Of a stretch of DNA of 5,209 nt, positions 1 through 5,209 are shown in pieces. The DNA is taken from positions 1 through 5,209 of the forward strand of contig CAIKKV010000535.1 of assembly GCA_903828035.1 (NCBI GenBank). Reading direction: 5' to 3'. The first letter of the stretch is position 1. Each line of letters starts with the position of its first letter. The translations under genes and the position numbers were made by a program. Source of the DNA: an uncultured bacterium. GTDB lineage: Bacteria > Verrucomicrobiota > Kiritimatiellia > CAIKKV01. The notes under the pieces are model-generated. The model was not told the DNA's origin, searched no databases, and saw nothing but the letters and a program-made list of their open reading frames with translations.

Positions 1-336
1 CTCGGCCGCGGGGGCGGGGGGCCTTGCTGCCGCCGGCGCGGCGGGCGCGCTGGCGGTGTGGAAGACCAGGTCCTCGTTGCCGACGGAGACGACATCGTTT
101 TCCTTGAGCGGCACGGCGCGGATGTGCATGCCGTTGACCAGCGTGCCGTTGGAGCTGTCGAGGTCGGTCAGCACCCAGCGGCCGTTCCGGATCTCGAGCT
201 TGGCGTGCTGGCTGGAGACAAGGGTGTCGTGAATAATCAGGTCGCACTCCTCGCTGCGGCCGAGGGTCAGCGGTTTTGATTCCAGCGCCACCGATTGGCC
301 TTCGCGGTCCCCCTTGGTGAATAACAGATGTGCCAT
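1..336 (-). CDS. FHA-domain protein (3'-partial)
   Basis: The first 112 codons of a gene that continues past the left edge. Residues about 3-93 form a nearly complete forkhead-associated domain, a fold that binds phosphothreonine peptides in the cytoplasm. The hallmark positions are visible: LGRS (25-28), VSSQHAKL (40-47) with Ser41 and His44, the LDSSNGTLVNG run (59-69) with Asn63-Gly64 and Asn68, and a final DVVSVGNEDLVF strand pair. The Arg usual in the S-R-x-H motif is Ser42 here, a variant that also occurs in bacterial FHA domains. After residue 94 comes an Ala/Pro-rich linker (A-S-A-P-A-A-P and onward), so another domain probably lies outside the window; its nature cannot be told. There is no signal peptide. 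The start at 336 is supported by AGGAAGGA nine bases upstream and by the FHA fold beginning at once. In this operon it could couple Ser/Thr kinase signalling to the exported proteins (inference). Confidence 0.93.
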   Translation of the reverse strand, partial: MAHLLFTKGDREGQSVALESKPLTLGRSEECDLIIHDTLVSSQHAKLEIRNGRWVLTDLDSSNGTLVNGMHIRAVPLKENDVVSVGNEDLVFHTASAPAAPAAARPPAPAAE

Positions 337-345
337 GATCGTCGT

Positions 346-353
346 TCCTTCCT
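346..353 (-). promoter_or_regulatory. Shine-Dalgarno site of the FHA gene
   Basis: AGGAAGGA on the minus strand, nine bases before the ATG at 336, within the only intergenic gap of the window (337-359). It fixes the start of the FHA protein. It is the strongest ribosome site seen here and suggests independent initiation of this gene on a shared mRNA. No promoter-like elements fit in the 23-bp gap. Confidence 0.75.
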
Positions 354-359
354 GCCGGT

Positions 360-1079
360 TCAGTTCAGATGGATTCCGCCCAGATCCTTGATCGTATCGG
401 TGACGCGGATATTGCCCAGTTCCTTGACATACGTGTGCGGCAGGACGCCCTTCGGCATCTTTCCGCCGACTTCGATGCGCATGATCTCCCGCGTGTTCAC
501 CAGCTGCCAGCCGATGTTCACTTCTTCCAGGTACCCCCATTTGATGCTGCGGATCTGGATATCGTTGCGGACTTCCGCGGACTGCAGCGTGATCGGGCGG
601 GTCCGCACTTCCTGGAAGACGATGGCGCATTTGGCGGCGTGCCCGGTGCTTCCTTCCATCCGGTGGATCGCCTTGGTGTCGAAAAACGGCACGGACGCGT
701 TGATGATGCCCGTGATGGAGGCCTGGTCGGCCGCGGTCAGGGCGTTCGTCTCGTGCGAGAGCACGAGCCCTTCGTAAAAGCGGTTTTCGAAAACCGCCAC
801 GACGTCGTATTTCCCGACCGGAAGCCCCTTGAACAGCCAGGCGCCCGTTTCGAAGCCCCCCTGGTAACAGCGGTTCGCGTCCGCCTGGTTGACCGCAAAA
901 ACCCCCATCGGCTTGTCGAGCGTCAGGAGGCGCAGGCGCAGGCCTCCTCCGGCGGTGGAGTCGGGCGGGGTGTAGAGCCGGCTGGACTGTTCGGTTTTGG
1001 TGAACGAGCCGGCGGAGGCGATCGAGGCCAGGGCCAGGATAAGCGCGAAGCCGGTCCATCGGGCGCGGGGTGAAGTCAT
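360..1079 (-). CDS. Small secreted beta-rich protein of unknown function
   Basis: A 239-residue protein that I cannot assign to a named family. Residues 1-23 are a clear Sec signal peptide (basic RAR near the start, core FALILALASI, cut after ASA23). No lipobox cysteine is present, so it is predicted soluble and periplasmic or extracellular. The mature part alternates hydrophobic and polar residues as expected for beta strands. Residues about 46-107 include FKGLPVGKYDVVAVFENRFY, which recalls the 'G-L-P-x-G-x-Y' turn of carboxypeptidase-regulatory-like or SdrD-B-like beta-sandwiches. The C-terminal part (about 150-239) is a second likely beta-rich region (KWGYLEEVNIGWQLVNTREI). There are two cysteines, C71 and C151. 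The start overlaps the upstream stop as ATGA, with GGAGG four bases ahead, and the FHA gene follows after 23 bp. Co-export with the PA14 protein suggests they work in the same compartment, possibly together (inference). Confidence 0.87.
   Translation of the reverse strand: MTSPRARWTGFALILALASIASAGSFTKTEQSSRLYTPPDSTAGGGLRLRLLTLDKPMGVFAVNQADANRCYQGGFETGAWLFKGLPVGKYDVVAVFENRFYEGLVLSHETNALTAADQASITGIINASVPFFDTKAIHRMEGSTGHAAKCAIVFQEVRTRPITLQSAEVRNDIQIRSIKWGYLEEVNIGWQLVNTREIMRIEVGGKMPKGVLPHTYVKELGNIRVTDTIKDLGGIHLN
780..797. repeat. Perfect 18-bp palindrome inside the small secreted gene
   Basis: GCGGTTTTCGAAAACCGC reads identically on both strands. It lies within the codons for A-V-F-E-N-R (about residues 95-100) of the 239-residue protein. 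In RNA it could form a 7-bp stem with a UCGA loop. It has no U-run after it and sits mid-gene, so it is not a typical terminator. It may be a chance result of the codons used. Confidence 0.5.
1076..1079 (-). other. ATGA stop/start overlap, PA14 gene to small secreted gene
   Basis: The TGA of the PA14 gene overlaps the ATG of the 239-residue gene in the same four-base arrangement as the upstream junction. This indicates translational coupling and a shared transcript. Confidence 0.8.
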
Positions 1080-3379
1080 GGCGCCTCCACGGGGGGAGAG
1101 GAAGAGTGGCGGTCCGCGCCCGCGGCTTCCGCGATCAGGCGGGCCTGACCGGCAACGGGCGTGCCCGGGAACTCCTTCAGCACCACGGCGGCGAGGGCGG
1201 CCGCCTCGGCGTCCCGGCCCAGTCGCTGCAGGCAGTCCATCTCCATGCCCATGGCTTTGGGCATGAAGGGCGAGGTGTCGACGGCCTTGCGGTAGGTGCT
1301 CAGGATCGTCAGCGACCGCTTGTAGTCGCGGATCGACCGGTAGTAGTCGGCCTCCGCCACGGGATATTCGCCGCCGAGCTTTTCCGAGGGCAGCTCGAGC
1401 TCCCAGTTGCGAAGCTCCTGCCGGGCCTCGCGCAGGTAGCCTTTCAGGATCAGGTCGCGGATCGTTTCGTAGTAGGCCCCGCCGCGCACGGCTTCGGCTT
1501 TCCAGGAATCGACCTTCTTGTTGAATAACGAGCCCCCTTTCGGAGCGGCCGTTTTCCTGGCGTGCTCGTCTTCCATCGCGCTTTTCGAGCGGGCCAGGCT
1601 GGAGCCGGTCTCGGGCTTTTTCTGCAGCAGTTCCTGGCGCGAGCGGGCCAGGCCGCCGGCCGCGCCGGGTCCCGAAGGCTGGGTAGTGGCCAGGGCTCCC
1701 GCCTTGCGGGGGGTCTGCGCCTGGGCCTGGGCGTATTGGGCGCGGGCCTCGTCGAACCGGCCGGACAGCGCCTCGATATCGCCGAGGCGGATCAGCGCCA
1801 GGACGCCGGCTTCCGTGCCGGGCGCCTGGGCGGCCAGCGTGGCGGCCGTCTGGCGCGCGAGGTTCGTGTCGCCCGCCTGGTAGAGGGCCAGTTCGATTTT
1901 TTCAAGTGTCCAGCTCCGGCGCCGGTCGACGTTCTTCTCGTCCTTCTCGAACTTGTCGAGCCAGGCGGCCGCGCGCGTTTTGTCCGAATAGCGGAGGTTC
2001 TGGATGTACAGGTCCTCCAGCAGGGCCCGCTCGGCAGGCGCCAGGGCCTGCGCGAGATCCTCGCGCGAGCGCTCGAACAAGTCGTCAAGAAGGGCCTGGC
2101 CCTTGAACGGCTCGGCGACGTTGACCAGCACCTGCCAGAGGCCGGGCGGCCAGTCGGCGGCCGGCCGCGCCCCCGGAGCGGCCTTGCAGCGGGCGAGCAG
2201 CGCGGTCCGGTACTGCTGGAGCTGGGAGGGGATGAGAAGGCTGGCGGCGGCCGGCGTGGCGTCCAGCCGGACCACGCAGGAGGCCGTGGAAACGCGGTTT
2301 CCGAGGCGGGCGGTGAGCGTGACCGTGCGGGGCGCGTTGCCCTCGAAGAGCCAGAGGAAGTCGGATTCCTTGACGCTCTTGCCGTTGTCCATCTTCCACT
2401 CATAGACGGTGTTGCTGGGGTTCCTGTCGGCAAAGAGGGGGAAAAGGTGGTGGAGGTTGTCGGGCTGATCGGCGAACCAGAAGTAGCTCTCGCAGGGCGC
2501 CCGGGGAAGAGCCACGGGCCCGCCGTCCTTGTCGGCCACCCCGGTCAGCTTCGCGGTTCCCGAGTGAAGGTAGGCGGAGGCCGGGACCAGCTCGGGAAGG
2601 GGGTTTGTGGCGCTTCCCGGCAGGCGCCAGGCGAGCAGGGCTTCGGAGGGGCCGGCGGCGTTGAAATAGGCGTATTCCACGGAGTGGTTGCCGGCGGCAA
2701 GCTCGACGAACGAGCCGAACTGGCCTTTCGCGCCTTCCGCCCGGGTGTGGATGCCGGGCCAGTCGACGAGCGCTTTCCCGTCGATTTTCACAGCCGAGCC
2801 TTCGTCCGAAATGGTGGCGAAATAGTAGCGGCCGGCTTTCTCGATCCGGATCCAGGCGGAGAAGCATCCGGAGAAGTCCAGGTCGGCTCCGAACGGATTG
2901 CTTCGCTGGCCGATCAGGTCCACCTGCCCCAGGAAGGCCTCCCGGCCGGGCGGGCTTCCGCCGCTCAAATGGGTGGCCGTTTCCAGGTTGGCGTTTCCGC
3001 TCTTGACGTAAAACAGGGGGCCGGGCGTGAAGGCCATCCGGTCGTTGCGGGTCAGGCGCGCCTGGCGGCTGATGTAAACGGAGAAGCCGGGCGTGGCGGG
3101 TTTGGCGATGACCAGGCCGAGCCCCTCCTGCGGGTTATGCCAGAGCGCTTCCACGTCGACGGGTTTGCCCGCCTCATCCAGGACGGTGGCCTTGGGCTCG
3201 GGCGCGGGGAGAAGGCCTCCGTCGGGAAGGAAGACCAGGATTCCCGCCGAGGGGGCGGAGGGGGGCGATTCGACGGTGAAATCGAAGCGCAGCGGGGCCT
3301 CGGGGACGGCCCATTGCGCCTCTGCCGCCCCCCCGAGGAAGGCGGCCGCCAGGACAAGGATGAAGGGAGTGGGTTTCAT
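1076..3379 (-). CDS. Secreted PA14 / PKD-like / TPR-repeat protein
   Basis: A 767-residue protein predicted to be exported. Residues 1-21 form a Sec signal peptide: Lys2, hydrophobic core FILVLAAAFLGG, and a likely cut after AEA21 before Gln22. Residues about 118-255 look like a PA14 beta-barrel, with the typical run GRYYFATISDEGSAVKIDG (183-201), then an aromatic/His loop, AAGNHSVEYAYF and ALLAWRLPG. PA14 domains usually bind carbohydrate or support surface adhesion. Residues about 323-372 (YEWKMDNGK to CVVRL) resemble a PKD/Ig-like domain. From about 430 on it is helical: ALIRLGDIEALSGRFDEARA (528-547) fits a TPR, and 633-667 and 679-752 look like further TPR-type hairpins, the last with KEFPGTPVAGQA. 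A low-complexity linker (about 560-622) splits the helical part. No hydrolase domain or catalytic motif is seen, so a binding or scaffold role is more likely than enzymatic. The start at 3379 is supported by the signal peptide and the ATGA overlap with the upstream gene. It has no Shine-Dalgarno sequence and probably depends on reinitiation. Confidence 0.9.
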   Translation of the reverse strand: MKPTPFILVLAAAFLGGAAEAQWAVPEAPLRFDFTVESPPSAPSAGILVFLPDGGLLPAPEPKATVLDEAGKPVDVEALWHNPQEGLGLVIAKPATPGFSVYISRQARLTRNDRMAFTPGPLFYVKSGNANLETATHLSGGSPPGREAFLGQVDLIGQRSNPFGADLDFSGCFSAWIRIEKAGRYYFATISDEGSAVKIDGKALVDWPGIHTRAEGAKGQFGSFVELAAGNHSVEYAYFNAAGPSEALLAWRLPGSATNPLPELVPASAYLHSGTAKLTGVADKDGGPVALPRAPCESYFWFADQPDNLHHLFPLFADRNPSNTVYEWKMDNGKSVKESDFLWLFEGNAPRTVTLTARLGNRVSTASCVVRLDATPAAASLLIPSQLQQYRTALLARCKAAPGARPAADWPPGLWQVLVNVAEPFKGQALLDDLFERSREDLAQALAPAERALLEDLYIQNLRYSDKTRAAAWLDKFEKDEKNVDRRRSWTLEKIELALYQAGDTNLARQTAATLAAQAPGTEAGVLALIRLGDIEALSGRFDEARAQYAQAQAQTPRKAGALATTQPSGPGAAGGLARSRQELLQKKPETGSSLARSKSAMEDEHARKTAAPKGGSLFNKKVDSWKAEAVRGGAYYETIRDLILKGYLREARQELRNWELELPSEKLGGEYPVAEADYYRSIRDYKRSLTILSTYRKAVDTSPFMPKAMGMEMDCLQRLGRDAEAAALAAVVLKEFPGTPVAGQARLIAEAAGADRHSSSPPVEAP
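1084..1088 (-). promoter_or_regulatory. Shine-Dalgarno-like site before the small secreted protein
   Basis: GGAGG on the minus strand, inside the last codons of the PA14 gene, four bases before the ATG at 1079. The spacing is shorter than ideal. Together with the ATGA overlap it would allow either coupled reinitiation or modest direct initiation. Confidence 0.5.
3376..3379 (-). other. ATGA stop/start overlap, coiled-coil gene to PA14 gene
   Basis: The TGA ending the coiled-coil gene shares bases with the ATG of the PA14 gene. The 20 bases before this ATG (ending CAGAACCC) hold no purine-rich Shine-Dalgarno match. Translation of the PA14 protein therefore probably relies on termination-reinitiation by ribosomes finishing the upstream gene. 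Confidence 0.8.
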
Positions 3380-5209
3380 GGGTTCTGGTTTAGGGATTTG
3401 AAGTATTCGGAGACGAGCTCCCGGTATTCCGCCGGGGCTTCGTCGGCCACGCCGGCCGTTTGATCGACATTCGGCTTGCCGGTGAAATCGGCGGGAAGCG
3501 CTTCGGAGGAAAGTCCGGAGGTGAGCTCCGTCCGGGCCCGCTTCAGCGCCGCGACCGCCTGCTTCTGGAACTCCCGCACCTCCTGGATCCGCCCGCCCGC
3601 CAGGGCGTCCTCGACCCGGCGCATGGCGGTCACGGCGTCCTCGAGGGAGCCGGTGCGCACGTGCATGAGCGAGGCCTTGGCATACAGGGCTTCCGCATCA
3701 CGCCGGAGCATGGCCTGCATGCCCAGATCGTTGCCCGCCATGGCGGCGTCGCGCCGGGGCCCCGCGCCGCCCATGCCGGCCTGGTCGGCGTAGCCGGAGC
3801 TTTTCCCCCCGCCGGTGGCCTTGGCCTCGGCGTGGCCCTCCTCCTGCACCTGCCCGGCCTGGGCCGAATCGCGCGTGCGGCGGGCCTCGATGTTGTTGTC
3901 GCCCGCGTTGATCTTGCCCGAGCCGGCGGTGGTTTCGCCGTTGGCCATTCCCTGGCGGCCGACGAGCGAGCGGCCATCCTGCTCCTTGTGGTCGGGGGTC
4001 TCGTTCCCGGATTTGCCCTTGGCGCTGAAGTTCGCGAACTCGCCTTCCATGACGTCCCACCCCGCCGGGATGTCCGCCGAGCCCTGGTTGGTGGCGGAGT
4101 CGTCGGTTTTCTTCTTTTCCTCCTCCTCCTGCTTCTGGAGATCGCCGATGATATCCTCCATCTCCGAAGGCATGGGCAGGACGGGGATCTTGGGCAGTTC
4201 GTTCTTGTCGAAGTTTTCCGTGTTGCGCTTGACCGAGTCGGGCTTGGCGGCCAGCCACATCTCCATGTCGTCCATGCGCCCCTTGGCCTTTTCGAGCAGG
4301 TCGAGGATGGCGTCCTCCTTCTGGAGCCCCAGCTCCGTGGCTTTTTCCTTTTCCGAGCCGGGGACCTGCTTCATGTCCTCGTAAATCTGGAAGACGTCCT
4401 CGACGAGATCGTTGCCCACGGGAAGCTCGGGGAAGATGTGCAGGTCCTTGGCGATGTTGAGGAGCGCCTCGGCCATATTGGTCTTCACCGCGCTGACCTC
4501 CTCCATGAGCTCGTCGTAAGCCTTGTCGGATTTGTCCTTCTGCGGGTCGATCTCGCGCATGGAGGCCACGATCCGGGACTGGATGTTGCGGAGCTTTTCG
4601 ATTTTGGCGGAGGCGGTGGAGAGGGCCTGCTCGAGCTCCTCGGACTTTTCCTGGGCGTCCTGGACGCGCCAGGCGTTGAGCATCCCCTGGAGCTCGAGGA
4701 GCGAGGCGAGCGCCTTTTCCTGCAGGGCGAGCGCCTCGGGGATGGCCTTGGATTCGAGCTTCTCGGCCGCACGGGTCATGTCGGCGGCGATCTGGGCGGC
4801 CTCGGCGCGATCGGCCACCTTGAGGACCAGGTCGGCGAAGGCGGCGTCCGTTTTGTGCAGGGTCTGCGACTCGCGCCGGCAGGCCGTGACGAACTCCGCC
4901 GTGTTTCCGGAGAGCGCGTCCTGCCGGTTCACGAGGGCGGGCGGGGCCTCCGCGTCCGCCGGGAGCAGCTTGGCGGCATCGCGGGCCTGTTTCTGGCCGG
5001 TGACGAGCGCGTCGAGAAGGGCGAGCAGGCCGGTGATCTGCTTGTGTTCCTGGACGGTGGACATGCCCTGCTGGGCGCGGGAGAGCGCCTCGAGAATGCG
5101 GTTTTCAAGCGCCAGGGCCTGCCCGGCGAGCGGCCCCTGGGCCAGGGCGGGCGCGTCGGGGATGCGGGCCAGCGTGTCGGCCGCCCTGGGCATCTCATCC
5201 CGCCACAGC
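3376..5209 (-). CDS. Large coiled-coil, Glu/Lys/Ala-rich protein with glycine-rich core (5'-partial)
   Basis: Function unknown. The reading frame is still open at the right edge (codons for L-W-R-D-E precede the first Met at 5193). That Met has no signal peptide or convincing ribosome site, so the true start is probably outside. Numbering from that Met gives 605 residues. Residues about 25-320 are almost all charged or Ala/Leu-rich helix, likely coiled coil. A Glu/Lys run follows (about 353-363). Next is a Gly/Asn/Ser-rich, helix-poor segment (about 377-478) starting GWDVMEGEFANFSAKGKSGN. Helix resumes at 485-560, and the C-terminus carries PAEYRELVSEYFKSL (588-602). From memory, similar glycine-rich cores and EYR-x-LV-x-x-YF tails occur in long uncharacterised proteins of planctomycetes and verrucomicrobia, some near MoxR/BatA-type genes and loosely like DUF4175 proteins; this is unverified. 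No transmembrane segment is visible in the part present. The stop overlaps the next start as ATGA, so it is co-translated with the PA14 protein. The coding call is firm; any role is speculative. Confidence 0.88.
   Translation of the reverse strand, partial: LWRDEMPRAADTLARIPDAPALAQGPLAGQALALENRILEALSRAQQGMSTVQEHKQITGLLALLDALVTGQKQARDAAKLLPADAEAPPALVNRQDALSGNTAEFVTACRRESQTLHKTDAAFADLVLKVADRAEAAQIAADMTRAAEKLESKAIPEALALQEKALASLLELQGMLNAWRVQDAQEKSEELEQALSTASAKIEKLRNIQSRIVASMREIDPQKDKSDKAYDELMEEVSAVKTNMAEALLNIAKDLHIFPELPVGNDLVEDVFQIYEDMKQVPGSEKEKATELGLQKEDAILDLLEKAKGRMDDMEMWLAAKPDSVKRNTENFDKNELPKIPVLPMPSEMEDIIGDLQKQEEEEKKKTDDSATNQGSADIPAGWDVMEGEFANFSAKGKSGNETPDHKEQDGRSLVGRQGMANGETTAGSGKINAGDNNIEARRTRDSAQAGQVQEEGHAEAKATGGGKSSGYADQAGMGGAGPRRDAAMAGNDLGMQAMLRRDAEALYAKASLMHVRTGSLEDAVTAMRRVEDALAGGRIQEVREFQKQAVAALKRARTELTSGLSSEALPADFTGKPNVDQTAGVADEAPAEYRELVSEYFKSLNQNP

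Noticed and set aside
58..279. A 73-codon plus-strand frame
   Set aside because: It is opposite the FHA domain, whose hallmark residues make the minus strand clearly the coding one.
780..797. Palindrome as a transcription terminator
   Set aside because: It sits in the middle of an intact gene, and no T-run follows on the minus strand directly after the stem.
369..1073. A 234-codon open frame on the plus strand
   Set aside because: It is in the same mirror register opposite the 239-residue secreted gene, and the product is low-complexity with Gly/Arg/Asp bias and no domain.
1562..3463. A 633-codon open frame on the plus strand
   Set aside because: It lies codon-on-codon opposite the PA14 gene. 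Antisense stops in that register need TTA, CTA or TCA codons, which are rare in GC-rich genes, so long mirror frames arise by chance. Its product is Gly/Arg-rich with no recognisable domain, while the minus-strand product has a signal peptide and PA14/TPR features.
4118..4137. CTT/CCT-type triplet run as a microsatellite of interest
   Set aside because: It simply encodes the Glu/Lys run of the coiled-coil protein with mixed codons, and is too short and imperfect for a phase-variable repeat.
3815..4384. A 189-codon plus-strand frame rich in Ser and Pro
   Set aside because: It is antisense to the acidic coiled-coil region. The Ser/Phe-rich product is what Glu/Lys-rich codons give when read backwards, and no family features are seen.
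5191..5193. Met at 5193 as the true start of the coiled-coil protein
   Set aside because: The frame stays open to the window edge, no well-spaced ribosome site is present, and no signal peptide or membrane anchor follows. It is more likely an internal Met.

Overview
The window is GC-rich bacterial DNA. All the coding I can support lies on the minus strand, as one compact block read from the right edge to the left edge. In order of transcription it holds: (A) a long hydrophilic, coiled-coil-rich protein whose start lies beyond the right edge; (B) a 767-residue secreted protein with a PA14 domain, a PKD-like segment and TPR-type helical repeats; (C) a 239-residue secreted, probably beta-rich protein; and (D) the start of an FHA-domain protein that runs off the left edge.

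A/B and B/C overlap by four bases (ATGA), and C and D are 23 bp apart with a good Shine-Dalgarno sequence in the gap. There is no room for an internal promoter or terminator outside coding sequence, so this looks like part of one operon with translational coupling. No RNA gene, mobile element, CRISPR array or plus-strand gene was seen. No stretch over 23 bp is non-coding.

The organism cannot be fixed from the sequence alone. PA14 and PKD modules on secreted proteins with TPR tails, and a giant Glu/Lys/Ala-rich protein with a glycine-rich core, are reminiscent of the Planctomycetota-Verrucomicrobiota-Lentisphaerota-Kiritimatiellota group (inference, moderate to low confidence).

Taken together, B and C have Sec signal peptides and should act outside the cytoplasmic membrane. 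D is a cytoplasmic phosphothreonine-reader type domain. A may be a membrane-linked or scaffold protein whose anchor would lie in the missing N-terminal part. A reasonable but unproven reading is an uncharacterised cell-envelope or surface assembly with a phospho-dependent regulatory partner.
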